DNA from: Schistocephalus solidus | Taxonomy: Eukaryota; Platyhelminthes; Cestoda; Diphyllobothriidea; Diphyllobothriidae | NCBI GenBank assembly: GCA_017591395.1 | Contig: WEDG01000470.1 | Coordinates: 62,001 to 126,000, forward strand | Reading direction: 5' to 3' | DNA: 64,000 bases | The notes under the pieces: generated by a model | The model's database searches: none | Told to the model about the DNA's origin: nothing | Seen by the model: only the letters and a program-made list of their open reading frames with translations | Shown here: positions 34,631 to 48,159 of the stretch, piece by piece | Numbering within the stretch: position 1 is the stretch's first letter | Layout of the letters: every line of letters begins with the position of its first letter | Program-made: the position numbers and the translations under genes

Positions 34631-36236
34631 ATTTCTTTAGTATTACTACGTTGTTTAAAATAAAACGAATATTACAGGATGACATATAATGCAAATTCAC
34701 TCTGCAGACGGTAGAAGATAGCCAGATGCCAACCGGAGCTGTCTGTCGTTTCGGGCTGTTATGAGGCCAGTATTTAACGACCCACGAGCTACGGCAGGCT
34801 TACAAACTGTGTCATTTTCTGTAGGTTTTAGAGCGCAATTTTCCCTAACTTTTCACACGAAGGGCTACGCAGTGTTCTGTCATATTTAACTACTAAGATG
34901 CTTAAGCCGATTGCCGAATTTCGCTACAAAACATGACTTCGGTATAAGGGGAAATTAACCTGACTGAGGTCTGCTTGCCTATAGGATGGTGCGACCCCTT
35001 CTAAGCAGAGCCTGTTGAAGGAGGGGAAATGGAATTACAACTGTCTTGTCAGACATTAGGATGTGCGCGATAAATACTCTCATTTAGTATCACCTGCCGG
35101 GTGATCAATGCTAACAAAGTGTGCTGCCGTGCTGAAAATATTCTCGTTTAACAAAACAATATAGTTAAACTGTAGAAACATAACAAGGTTAATCACTGCC
35201 CAACGTACGAATCTGTTTCTAGTGAAATGGACTCCTTCTGAATCTTCATCACCTCATCCCTTCACCCTTCTAGCTGTGATGGTAAGACGGAACTGAGATG
35301 ACTCGAAGTTTGCATGTCTACAGTAACTGACAAGAGTTAACAACTCATCTATGCTTGCCACACACGACCTGGTTCCTGACCGCACACATGTCAGGCTCTG
35401 CTGGTAAAGTTGTTTCGTCCCCACTACAGCCAAAGTATGATCAAAAAAACACCGGAAATGTTATTTTTGTTGAGTCCATCTGTGAATCGTGGTCATCAGG
35501 TTGCTGTTACTCTAAAGAGCCCAGCTTCAAAGAGTTTTAAATGAGAGATGTTTTCCAGAGCTGAAGGAGAGTATATGAATTAACCAACTTTCGTCATGTT
35601 TTGGCAGGAATGCATATCAATCAGTATGAGAAGGCAAATTAATAACATTAAGGTACCCTGCAGGACCGTACGACCGCAACATGATTCCGCGGCCCTTCAC
35701 GCTGCCGGTGACCGCATACGTAATATGCAGGTGACATCAGATATAGGTCAATGGTCGAACAAACTGAACGTTATAATATTAACAGAACTGATGGGTATGC
35801 CTTATTAAGATTTTTTATTTAAGTTGCCTAAAAAATTGATTGCTTTCTTAATGCACCTCAGTGTATAGTAAGCTTTTTAGGCGTAGATTGCAAGTCTTTA
35901 TGAGTATTTACGCCGACTTCTATCTGCATCAGCAGGAAAACTAGCCAAAAGGCAGTCAATAGTAAATATACGATAGTTCGATCGTCGTATTTGAGGAGTA
36001 TCACCATGTGCACCACCACAAGGGCCACATTAAGAAGGATCCATTGCAACCTGAATCTCAGTCCGTCACTCAGCCACTCCACGCAAGCATCGTTGTTTGG
36101 CGACACTCTAGCGTTCTGCTACCATGCGATGATTAAGCAAGCGCGATGAGATGAAGTATTTCAAGATGACCGGCGTTCGGGCATCCCTTTGTCTGTCTTC
36201 AAGCAGGGGGATAGGAAAAATTACGATACCTACCAT

Positions 36237-36900
36237 GGCGTAAGCCTAATCGACGTTGCTGCGAACTTCTTCACCATTGTCCTTATCAAGCGATTCCCGT
36301 CTTTACGTAAATTTAAGACATGACTCAACAAGGCCGAATTCTAAGCTGGGAGTGATTGCGAGACTATATATTAACAGGTTGCGAATTCTGAAATTCCGCC
36401 ATGGCTACCAGCAACTAACAGCCATCTGCTGTGTTGAGTTCGCTGTTGCATTCGATTCTGTTAATCGTTAGCCCTGTAGCCAATAATGGAAATAGATGGT
36501 TTGCTGACCATTATAATTGCCAGAATAAAGGCATTCAATCACTCCTCGACTGTGCGAGTTCTCATCCATAACAATCTCTCCCAACCGTTCGCTATCCGAT
36601 TTGGTGTTAAAAAAAGTTTGCACCCTGGTGCCCATTCTGTTCAACTCCACCATTGACTGGGTCCTTGGAAGGGCCCTACGCGGTTCTTATCCGAACACAG
36701 GCGGTGTGACCTAGATTACCCTGACTGTATCGCCTTGCTAGCCTCAAACTTTACAAATCGACAATTTTTGGTCACGTATACATGAGATCGGTATTTCAGT
36801 TGGCTTATCCTTTAAACGCTTCGAAAGCAAAATTACATTTGCGCTGCAGCCCTGACCAGATGAAGGCACTCCTGGGGATTACTGGTTGTGAACCTGAAGA
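36237..36900 (+). pseudogene. Decayed non-LTR reverse transcriptase fragment
   Basis: Words in broken + strand frames are characteristic of a non-LTR RT: LIDVAA near 36248 with VLIKRFPS, FRHGYQQLTAICCVEFAVAF then DSVNR (core motif A region, Asp retained), HNNLSQPFAIRFGVKK (motif B region) and near 36840 CSPDQMKALLGITGCEPEEV. Stops and frameshifts separate the pieces, and the YADD-type motif is not intact. It is the opposite strand and a different family from the 12.8-15.5 kb element. Confidence 0.75.
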
Positions 36901-37474
36901 AGTAAAGGTGAAAAAAATCTCAAGGGTAGATATTTTTTAAAACAAGCTGGACAGCTAATGAAGTTCTTGTTGATATTCTTCACTCTCAGAACAGTTTATC
37001 CTTGCCGATTAAGTAGCTATTAGCAGCATTCCGTTTCGAAGTAACAGAATGTTCACTCTCCTAGTGTAGAATAGCATGAGCATATGGTTCTTCATGGTAT
37101 ATTGATGTGCTAAACGAGGCAGAGAGAGACGCACATGATTATTATGGCTTTGGAGAAATGATGTGAACACTCAGTTAAACCTCGTGGTTTAAATTTGTTT
37201 TGTAATCAGTTTCAAACTACGTTTCGAAAACTTGATTTGGCTGACCGAACATTTAGTAAGTTTTCACGTTGAAGCCTTTCCTAGGCTGTTGCCGTGTTCC
37301 CATTTCATTCTTCTTAAACTAAATCAATTTTTCAAGAGTAAATGGTAGATCGCTGATCACTTCCGAAACATTTTTTTCTTTTGCTTACCTTTTTATTAAG
37401 ATTTTAAGATTTGCTGTCAAAAAAATCAACTTTAACCTGCAGCACTCTACATTCTGCTTTAGTTCAACCATCAG

Positions 37475-37739
37475 ATTGGCTATACATGCGACTCAAAATT
37501 AGCCAATCCGCGGGCGTGGGTGTCCCTAGTCCCATGTTCTGAGCCGTCTTCCGTAACGCTTGACAACGGGATGATGCACGCCCTGGAAATTGACTTGCAG
37601 CTTGACTACTTTCGAGTGCGGGTCGATCATCAACCCTTTTATCCGCCTGAGGTCCAGTCATTCGCTTGCAAAGAGGAGTTCACTGACGAGAACTGGATAT
37701 TCGTTCGCTTCACCGAGTCAGTAGTCAGCAGTGTTTTAG
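37475..37739 (+). CDS. Gene 1 exon 10: LamG domain 3 (middle)
   Basis: The acceptor is CAACCATCAG|ATTGGC, phase 0 as required by exon 9. The donor is GTTTTAG|GTAAAT, phase 1. The protein reads IGYTCDSKLANPRAW, then HALEIDLQLDYFRVRVDHQP and FTDENWIFVRFTESVVSSVL. These fit the ExxLxxxxxRVRVD ... DxxWxxVxF strands of an LNS domain. The ORF continues past the donor for 75 codons but loses domain character there. Confidence 0.8.
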
Positions 37740-40700
37740 GTAAATTGATCATCCGTTGTTATTTTATAAGAGACGAAGGACCTAAAGATGGGGCAAGATC
37801 AGAAAAACCCATGTCCATCAATAAAACATCTTTGATAATTTTGCACATGCATAAATGCGTGATATGTAGAGAAACGTGCAGCATCAGAAGACATAGATTT
37901 CAAAGGACTCTACAAGCAAATGCCATTAATCCCGAAAAAATGCTGATTTGTACTACCTTGGGGTAACCATTTTCAATCTTTGACCACAGAATACTTCGGT
38001 GCGTTAACAAGAATTACTCAGGATGCAGGTTAGTACAGGCAGGTGGAAAACACGTAAAATCTTTACGGGAAGCCAAAGGTTATCGTCTGTACCAGTCAGG
38101 GTCAATTTCTGTGTTCCGAGAAGTAAGTCTATTTAACACGTGGGTATATTCAAGTTAGGCTCAATCCTGAAAAAAGTGTCCCTACTACTCACCCTACGTT
38201 AGATCCTTGGCGGTTTTCAAGCTGCTTCTAATGGTATTAGGGGCCTCGGAATGCTACGCTTGCATCACAAAGATTGAGCAGACACGTATTGCATGACCTC
38301 CATTTGGTTCAAGGCAAATTAAGTGGATCTTAGTTGAATTGAATGTATACCGGCAAGCTAGTGTTCAGTACGAATGCTGGTATAAGTTTGTCCCATGCAC
38401 TGCTATCAGTTGATTTTTAGCGAAAAGCCATTGTTTTCTAATTGCTACTTGGTCAAGCTTTTATTCTTAACATTTATGCTTGAGCTCAGTTATGTCTAGC
38501 TGTATTTATTTGGTGATTTTTAACGAAATTGTTTTTTTGGCTATCTATGACTTTGCTCCACTAGTTAATTGACTTGAAGTATAGAAATTTTAGTAAACTT
38601 TAAAGTGACACTTCATCATTCCTTTGTAGACATTCCTCTTAGGATGTCCACAGTTTGACCGGCTTTTCTGTAATAAGTGGTAGTATATCAATTTTAATAG
38701 TGATAATGAATAAAATAAGTGAGTGGCTAATGATCGTTGGTAGGCTACTACTTTAACGTTTTTGTTTGCTGTCTTGTAGGAAGGCAGCTTTAAGGAAAGA
38801 TCTAAGTTTTTATTTGCAAAAATATTGACTATAATTTTCACCATGAAGTGCATTTAAATAGAAAAATCGTAAAAAACGAATGATTTACTTTTAGGCTTTA
38901 ATTGGCACTTCCTTTGCGAGAATCGGTCTTCAATCAGTACCATTTCGTTTCTGTACAAAATAAAGCATTTTTAAGCAAGCTGTAGTGGCGCTCCACAGGT
39001 CTACAGTCAGTCAGGTATATAAATACAACAAAACCTCTTATTTAGCTAAGACCCCTGAGGACGTACCATCTGAAAGCTCTCAATAAGTAGCTTTATTATC
39101 ATACCTAGAACAATTTTCAGCGTACTCCATAAACAAACTCATGAAGTCTGCTAAAACGGATATATTATTTTGCCATGCCTGGTCACTGTATATACACGAA
39201 TAGACAAAAACTTACTCTCAGTCTGCCAATCAGCGACAGAAATAAACAGAGCATTGCGCGTCTCTGTTGTCCAGTGCAGCGTAAAAGTACATTGGTAGCT
39301 TGCAAAGGGTGAGTGTGTATGCGGCGGTAGAAGGGACTGGTTTGGGCCTGTCTGCAAGAATGAACCGTCTTCTTTTTGTCCACCGCAATACGTATGTTGG
39401 GTTCGTCATTAAATGCAGCCGGCGAGGTATTTGAAGGGTAAATATTTGGGTGTATTCAGAGTTTTCATACCTACTTCAAGCCCTTTGCGATTAGCAACTG
39501 GTCCCGCACCTTGCTCGTCTATTGATACCAGCATGGCCAAATAAAAGGGACTACAGATTTAAGAGGACCTTCGTTGCTGTAAAATGTGGTTTTTAACGCA
39601 TCAAAATCGCCAAGACCAAATGGAAAACACAAATGAGTTTATTTCCTTGTGCTGTACGGACGTGTATATGGCATCCCCTTCAACAGAGCGAGGCTGTTTG
39701 AACCAACGAGTTACGATTCCCACTGAAAAGTAACTCATTACTAGGAGCACGAAATATAAACTGTTCAGTAGGCGGATGAAAGTGTTTCTACCGACTTTAG
39801 AAAAACCATATGTAGCTCGAAAACGAGCAGCATTGTTTTTCATTTGACGATCAGTATCCTATCTGGAAGAACGACGATGGCGTCTATTTCAAACCGTGTT
39901 AAATGCAATGCTAAAGATTTTTGAGGATTAGTGTGCACCGAGTTTCAAAAACGTGTTTTCAGATAAATTTCACAATCAATTAGATCTCCTGATCTCAAAT
40001 CAATACACAATACTTTAAATTATCTTCAACATATGATTGTTGGACATGAGAACTAAAGCCTTGTTGCATGTGAGTCAAACGCACCTGTTCCTGTACACTG
40101 GTGGGTTTCCGTGACTCAAATATATGATAATCAAAGATTTTTATGCTAAATTGTATGACGTAAATGATCCTACTGGTTTTTTTAAAATAATATGTCTTAC
40201 ATTTATCAAAAATGAGGCTGATTTTTAAGGGACGATGTTCACATGGTTTTACCCATTTAGGATAGTTCACTGATTTTTCAATTTTGACGGGTTTCATATG
40301 GACTAAGGTGCCATAGAAAGGGGAAAAGAATGATAAATATGTTTTGCAAGCACAGTTAATATTGCTCAACTAATATGAGAGACACAAAGTTACTCAACTC
40401 AATCTAAATTTGGTCATATCTGATGGATGGGAAAGATGAAAACGGAAACGATTATATGCATTAAGAGACTTAAACTGTCCCAAATATGTTGTTTGTTGAT
40501 GGTACGATGGAGCTGTTTTCACAGTTAAATTCTTTTCCTTGACAACTAGTTATTCAAACTGCAGTTTATGTCATAGTTGCAAAATCTCCGGGGATTAAAC
40601 CCTAATGTTTCTCGGCTCGCGTTAAACGCCTGACCATATAGCCTACACAGACTCCAGACCAGTGTCTCAACGTAGAACGGAACGTCCGTTTTCCGCCCTG

Positions 40701-42813
40701 CATTAGTCCATTGGGCCTTGAGTCTTCACAAAACAGACGTATTTAAGTGAATTTTTGGTTTTTTAAGCCAGGTGAAGCAGGAAATAAGCATGAAATGTGC
40801 ATATTGCAATGCATTACATACCTAGACGTGTGCTTTGGAATTTGTGTAAATGTTCCTATTCACCATCATTGTGTTAGTTGATGATCGCCAATAGCAATTC
40901 ACAAAGTAAACTTTACTGTCTTCGAATGTCTCTTGCATATTTCGCATGTATCAGTGAATATGTGGAAAGTGAATAGGTCACTAGTAGTCAGCCGGAAAAC
41001 AGAGGGTTCTATAACGGCGCAAAGTTTCTAATTTTCTAGTTTATTTATTTAGGCGGTTTATAAAAAACTTCTATTGCACTTCTACATCATCAATAAACCT
41101 ACCCACGGCAAATTAACATAGGCAAGTTTATAATTATTCAGGAAGCTGTTGAATGCCTTTCACTGATTTTTCATATTAAGGAAGTACTCGAAATGTACTT
41201 TCCCTGCGGTAAACGATGGATCGTATTCATTAAAGGCTACGAACTTTTTTCATCAACCCATTCAAAACACCGTATATATATTCTTTAGCACGTTCAAAGC
41301 GTTCTCAAAATTGTGCACATCTTTATACATTTCCAATGCATGCCCAAAAGTTTGACCATTGCTTCTGACGAGGTTATCCATGCGACAAACAGCAAGCTGA
41401 CCACATGGAGGGTGACTTATGTGGGCATTATAATGACAGCAAACTTAAAAAAGCAATAACAGCACAATCTCCTCCCCTCCGACCTATGCTCGGTGCCATG
41501 CGATTATCGAAAAACTGGGATATGCGAAGGTGCAAGTGGATGAAACGGCGAAACATTGTTCCTAGGCGTACCCACACTCCTCGTGCGTGGCATTATTTAG
41601 GAGTGAAAAACCTCAATAATGCTTGTCATTGCTGATTGACCTCTCCACCTAGTTCAATGTATATATTGCATGGCGCTGTAAAGTGTCACAGGAAAATGGA
41701 TTTCAATGTTCAAATAATGGCGAGATAAAGGCCGTGGAGAATGCAGCGCATGGCTCGTACAGAACTGTGGTTAAGCAGAATTTTAAATAATCTTCCTATA
41801 TTTGAATCTGAGTTGAAACGGCAAAACTGTGCTCAAGACATTGTTTAGGTGGATAGGTGTTTACTAACCCCATTTCTGATAGGATTTTTGTTCTAAATTT
41901 CAGGGGGGAACTCATTCCAATGCCGTTGAACCATGTTCTTCTTTCTTTGGTACAATCATGTGAACCTAAATTATATTCATGTGCAATGTCACAAGCAAAT
42001 CTCAAAAAGAAAAATGTAACATAAAATGTTGGAAGTAGACAGCTTACTGCCAATAGAAATTAAAATTTTACTAAGAAAATCGAACGTGTATATACCACTA
42101 TCGCTTCACGACTGCTGTATGCGGAGTAGCATATAAGTTCCAAACCTTGCGTTCCGTAATGACGTGCTACGACAAAGGAAATAACGCCAATTTCTTTAAT
42201 AAATCATGTGCTTTCAAAGGAGAGAATTTGAATTAATCGTAAGAATTTCGGTCTTTATTTGGCGGTTAAATATGAGAACATGCATTCGAGTTGGTTACTC
42301 AAATGATCGTAAGAATATGTTGCAAATTTGTAAAAATAATATGGCGAATAGGTTAATATCACTGGAGTGGAGGACATAAATGCTTAGGATAAACATATTA
42401 TTTTTGAAAAACTCGGAACACGGCTTTACAAATTTTCCGAACATCCACACTCCTCCATCTCACAGAAAAACGCGTCTATTAATAATAGGGGCCATTTATT
42501 TGCCTCTGTGTGCATGGACATTCATTAAAACAAATACTAACCAACCACGTGAGTTTCAATCTGGACATTTAACGCTAACAGAGAAACGTTAAATATTTAC
42601 CGATTATTACATAAGCTTGCGACGTCTTTCAGCATAACAATTTCTTTGTGAACTCTAAAAAGTGTCTTTACTAAATTATTTAATTTCAATCACGACAGTA
42701 GCATCCGCGCGCATTAAGGAGTCCCGATGCCTTTTTTTCGTATGCCAAAATACGCGCATTAGCTGAAACAAAACCAAAGGTCTTAGCATTCCTAATTTCT
42801 CCTTTTTGTCTAG
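37740..42813 (+). other. Gene 1 intron 10
   Basis: Intron of 5.1 kb, AT-rich, with only short chance ORFs. I saw no clear repeat or RNA gene. Confidence 0.5.
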
Positions 42814-42930
42814 ACCGAACTGCTAAACTCGGCGAAATCGAAAAACAGGCATCAGTTCCACAGGTGTTTCACAAAATATTTATGGGTGCATGGCCGGACG
42901 GTAGCGATGAGTTTCCAGGTGCACTTGGAG
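42814..42930 (+). CDS. Gene 1 exon 11: LamG domain 3 (closing strands)
   Basis: The acceptor is CCTTTTTGTCTAG|ACCGAA, phase 1. The donor is CTTGGAG|GTACGT, phase 1. This exon of 117 bases encodes 39 residues including FHKIFMGAWPDG and FPGALG, the typical closing (L/F)xxGxxPDG ... FxGxL of LNS/laminin-G domains. It has Ala where many families have the last Cys. It is too short to stand out as an ORF; phase on both sides and the motif support it. Confidence 0.8.
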
Positions 42931-45900
42931 GTACGTTACATTTATTCTGCTGCATTCACGTAAGCATGCCAGTTTTGACTCAAGCTTCTAAATATTCGGT
43001 TTTAAAAATGACTACTTAAGTAGTATGACGTTTTCAAAAGGTTTTTGATGTCTTTATGACTTCAAATACATTTCATAGAAAATAGGAACAATAAGTTTAT
43101 TCTACTCAGTTCGCAGCCAATGTGTCTTCTTTCAATGTTATATTTTAAAAGGTATCTTTCAGTTTAAACTAATTCGAATAATGATTTTTTAGACCATGAA
43201 ATGCTCATTCATAAAGCATCACACCCATTTCTTGATAAAAGCTGCGATTTGAAGTACGCTGGGAGGAAGATCGTTCATAAGCCGACGTCTGGGTTTAAAT
43301 GAAAGATCTTGGAACTAGGCAGCACGCTTACGAATATTTTAACGACACTTAAGTAATTCTCTTCGAATCGAAAGCTCATTTCAGAATTTTAGCGTGCATT
43401 TCATGAGGTAGTTAATCTCCTGCAGGGGAAAATTGATTATGAAGTATCTAGTGAATTTTGCCTTAGAAATGCATCAAAATATTTTTTAAAAATTCTGCAA
43501 CTGACCTTCTATGTGTGATTTTTTCTTGGACTAAGCACGATATTGCTAACTGAACTGGGCACTACCGTACTTCGTGGATATTTATTCAATAAGAATTAAA
43601 GCTGATTTTAAAGTACCTTATCAATGAATCGCTAACTTTAAGTTAATCAGGTGGAATTAAGCTTTATAGACTTAGTTCCACCTGACTTACTTTAGATTAA
43701 CCATTACCTTCTGCGGAGATCTCAAATCAGCAATTCCAAAACGGGGAATATCTACCAAACAGACACAGTGAGTGTTGTGGGAACCTGCTGATGGGTCGAA
43801 TCCCTCGCAGTGTCCCGGCATACGGTGGCAGAATATTGGCGAACTCCATGGCTGGCCTCTTACGTAATATCTGTGCCGTCAGCATGGTAGGCAGTTAACT
43901 GTAGAGCCAAATCACTGTTTTTGTACTCACAGCACTGCAATCTTCAGTCATAATTCTGAGTTGTAGGAAGACAGAAAACGCTTGTAGGAGGACTTTTTTG
44001 TGCACAGAACTGCGTGTTGCTGTCTCAGGCAGCAGTAGCCACTGACGAAGCCCTTAGTGGTGCCGACTACGTACAGTGATGCAGAGAGATAGAGAGTGTG
44101 ACAGTGGTGGCAGCTGTTTGAATGGTTTTGTGTCGTGGTTGCAGCTATCGTCCAGTTGGTGTTGGTTGCATTGGGCGTAGGGTGGCGTTTTCAAATAGCG
44201 CTTGGGTGGCCACGACAACCTCGTATGTCCGAGCGGAAGTCAGCCAAGTGGCTGTAGGTCAGTGGGTCTGGACCTGCTGACGGAAAAGGGCACCGGAAAT
44301 TGCAGTGACGTCGGTCAGCAACCTAAAATATAAATAATGGAAGCGGCCATTTTAACGTACATTTGACCTTCCGAATGGAAAGCCATAGGTGTGGCTTTTT
44401 CAAGACCCCTGTATCAGTTCCCTTTTAACGGAAAAGCTCTCATTTTCATCTTGTTCAGATCTCCTGAAGGAAATTGAAGTCAATTCCAAATTTTACATTC
44501 GCGTTTGACAAGGGCGCTTGTTGCTAGCATACATGATGATAAAAGAGTTGGTATGATTTGTTTTGGCTGTTTCTTTCCGGGAACCTGGTACACCAAAGTC
44601 AGATTTCTAGAGACGTGTATTTGGCTCTATCATACCATCCCAAGTAGTGACTCTACACAACGGAATGATGGGATTGTGTTCGCGCATCACTGGACAGAAG
44701 TCTGTTGACACGGCCGTTATAAGGCTCGCAGGCCTAAAGCCGACCATAGAGAAAATGTGCGAACGAATCTGGCTTACTACCCGTCATCGACCGACCATTT
44801 AGGTATTCGCAACTTTGACCTACTGGTGTCCCACTTGAATCTTTGTCACTAATTGACCTAAATTATCATGGAATCTCACGGCCTAGCGCGTCAAAAAGAA
44901 CCACGCGCAAATGGAATGGGATGAGCAATCTCACGACAGACATCTTTTTATTTGCACCCCGCAACTGTTTCCGTCTTCGTAGCCTAAAATCTTCCTTTAC
45001 TATCAATGCTGGGGTATGACCTAAACCTTTATTATTCAGTTGGAATCAACCCTAAATTGGACGGAGTCTTCAGCATGCCGAACAAGAGACAAATTCTTGT
45101 AAACAAGGTGTACAATGTGAGGACGCGGATGGCTCTTAGAAGTATTTAGGGAGAGAGGTAGGTTAGTGTTTTACAAATCAGAAAAAATATCGGGTTCTGA
45201 CAGGGAAACAGGAACAATCCAGCCGACAGAGGCATTCTTTAAGGCTTTTTAAATGGGTTATCTAGCTAAGAATATAAGCCAGCTTAACACGCTTGCACAG
45301 GCGTGACATCACTTAAAGTTTTATTTGAGATTTGAGTTTACCAAATGAACAAATGCGACTAGGGCGCCTTATTCCAAGTAATGCATTAACTGCAGGGAGT
45401 CCGAGAAAATGGTGTATAAAGGATAACAGTGCGAAAAAAACTCATTTTAGTCAGCTGCAGTGGGTTTTTAGAGACAAGCATTTGATAAAGGAGGACATAG
45501 TCAACAGCAGTAAGAGCTTTATACTCCGTATGCAAAAAAGCAGCCATATCTGATTCTCTGAAATGAAAGTCATTGGTATTTGAAACTTAATGCATTCTGG
45601 GAAGGAACATAATTGGAAAGTCACGAAAACCGGCAGATAGTGAAAAACGGACGGTTTGCAGAAGTCTCTTGAACATAGCTGTAGGTGCTGAACAAAAATC
45701 TCGAGCTGGTTATAATAAGTTACTTGAAGAAACGTTGAACGGATGTAAAATACCCATATAATTTTAATTGTGTTTATATCTGGAATAACGTGAATCACTA
45801 ATGTTCATTTGCCATTGAGGTCATTGAAGATGAGGATTGAAAATTTTTAGATGAGGCGGTTACCAAAACGAAGAAAAACATAGAGCCTTCAGTTTGAAAA

Positions 45901-47203
45901 TTTCGATCTTGATCAAGCGGTGGGTGTCTTGCACATGCACCTCGTAATAGAGATTTTATGGCGTCTAAAAACTCAACAATGATTAGAGCGAATCGCATAA
46001 ACAATAGTAAATTCCGTTTTTTTAAACAAAATAGGAAAAAAAGTCTGTGCAAATTTAGGACCGTAAATGATCGTATTTATGCCCTGTTCCGAACAACTGC
46101 ACAAAGCCACTCGCTTTATGGAAGTAGTGGACAGGGGGGAAAATTCCACTGATGGGGCATTTGACCACAGAAAAAGTAAATATACGATACTTGCTGAAAG
46201 GAAAAATCATATTCATAGAGTGTGCTTGTTTTAATGTGTATGAACATGTCATTTAATAGGGGAGGATTGAAAGAAACCAGCGTGAATGAAGTATTCCGCA
46301 GAAGAAACGCGGGTGACCTAATGTACGACATTCCATTAAAACGTGAAATGAGTAGGCGCTCGATAGGACGAAAGTTCTGCGCGATAAACAGAAGCGTTAG
46401 CTTGTCAAATGCAGGAGAGGGATCAGCACTAGTGTAAATCAGAAGTGTCGATGAATTTGACACATAAAATATTATTTTGACTCCGAATACTTTCAGAAAA
46501 CATTTTTTAGCATATTTTTACCTCCAGATTTCTGTACTCTAATCCGCGTTGACCTTGTAACGACGTTTGAAAACTCTTGAAAGCCAGTGATGAGATTTAA
46601 ATCAACGTTGTCATTCTTCCTTGTAAAATATTAAATATTGATGCCTAAAATCTGGTCACCAATTAAACTTAAAGAGATACTAAGGTAAGCAATGGTTTAA
46701 GGCCTAAGAGGAGCAACTGTATAAAATTTTCGAACAATGTGCGCTAGCCATAGTCCATAAACGTGTGATACCTATGTAACCTCAGGTACTCCTTCTCACG
46801 TCCCACCTCCCTCTGTTTTACCGTTTTCACTGAAGCCCCATTAGAACCACTGCATCTTGATGATGACGTTCATAAGCAGGTTTTACATTAGCTCAGCTGA
46901 GAACTATTGGATTCTATGTGTTCGACAGACGAGACTTATCGAATTATATTCATAGCTTGAGGCATCCTCTTGATTGACTGATAGCAAGAAGAATTAAAAT
47001 CTATCCATATGAATTAAGAACAGGTGACCCTATTCACTTCTGTGATAGAAACGAAGTTTCAGGATCATGACGATCAGTTATCCTTAGGTTGCTTGAACCT
47101 TTATTTCGTAACCAACTAGTAAGGGAATAAAATACTTCAACTCTGAGTTTTTTGCACTTTTATCAGTGTACCCCTTGCTTTCTGCTTCCCGCCCGCACCG
47201 TAG
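42931..47203 (+). other. Gene 1 intron 11
   Basis: Intron of 4.3 kb. At 43740-44330 a GC-richer block includes a decayed relative of dispersed repeat A (GTCGAATCCCTCGCAGTGTC) and GT-rich sequence. At 44730-44830 is a possible decayed SINE tail. The rest is AT-rich and featureless to me. Confidence 0.5.
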
Positions 47204-47368
47204 GTTTCAAGAAGAACAATGATAGTATGATATTGCCAACGTTTACATCGTCAGATGAAAAGACTAATGGCATATACCGGTTCAACAAGCAATTTAACGC
47301 TTCGCACAGGAGAATCAAGTGGATTTTAATGAGCTCTCTTACTCCTGTTACTGTGCGTTTTGATGACG
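47204..47368 (+). CDS. Gene 1 exon 12: end of LamG domain 3 and membrane-proximal stalk
   Basis: A strong pyrimidine tract (47171-47199) precedes CACCGTAG|GTTTCA. Phase 1 gives G-FKKNNDSMILPTF, the last LNS strand (GxxxNxxxxxL). The donor is GATGACG|GTAGGT, phase 1. The rest (IYRFNKQFNASHRRIKWILM to TVRFDDG) is a short stalk with one N-glycosylation sequon (NAS). A possible acceptor at 47167 would put the frame out of phase with exon 11, so 47204 is preferred. Confidence 0.75.
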
Positions 47369-48159
47369 GTAGGTTTTCCGAATACCCCAACTCTTTGAGT
47401 AAAAATGTGCCCTTATGCTAAAAGATCCCAAATGTTTTAACCAACTGATTTTTTCATACGGCAAGGGAACCAAAGTCGACATAATTTAAGCAGGCAAAAT
47501 GAAAAACGGGTCGCAAACCTACTTGATCCTACAGTGGCCTTCAAGGCATATAATTTCCTAGTTAGGTGTCATTGGAAAGATCTGCCGTAAAATTTGACAC
47601 TGAAACGAAATAATGTGCCCTTATAACCACTCGTGGGTTGCTTTGCTAGGTAAGCTCTGCCATGAATTGTTCATAAATGATAAAGAAATTGAAGTTCGCT
47701 GGTCTATACAAGTCACATCCTATGGCTATGGAGAGACAGTTTCACTGTGAATACTTATTATTATTTCTGTTCCTTGGAAGAATAAAAACACGCTTTCGGA
47801 AACGGGAAACGAGATAACCATGTAGTGAAAGCTGTTCTGTTTTTTATAATGAAATCTAACAGAACGAGATTGGTTCAAGCTTAAGGGGGCAACATTTGTT
47901 ATTTAATCGATTCATAATTATGTGTTCGTCCTGACCCCAGGAGATTACCTACACAGTATTTATAATGCATATTTAAACGTATCGTAGCTTTTGAAAGAGA
48001 TCGGGAGGGTGATAGCCACTATTTGCTATCTAGTGAGTTGCAATTCAAATGGGTGAAGTAGACGTCTATGACATACACTACGATTGTATAGGTCTGCAGC
48101 GACTGATTTGAGGACACTGTGTTTTCCTTCCCTTGATCCTCACATGTATTTCTTTTCAG

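Larger units (their letters stand above)
31188..37474 (+). other. Gene 1 intron 9, densest repeat cluster
   Basis: Intron of 6.3 kb containing direct repeats, TA runs, a tRNA-cored palindrome, a duplicated GGT-rich segment (31.4-33.5 kb), a decayed endonuclease copy (34.0-34.6 kb) and a decayed RT copy (36.2-36.9 kb), each listed separately. From 34.65 to 35.99 kb I see nothing identifiable. Confidence 0.6.
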
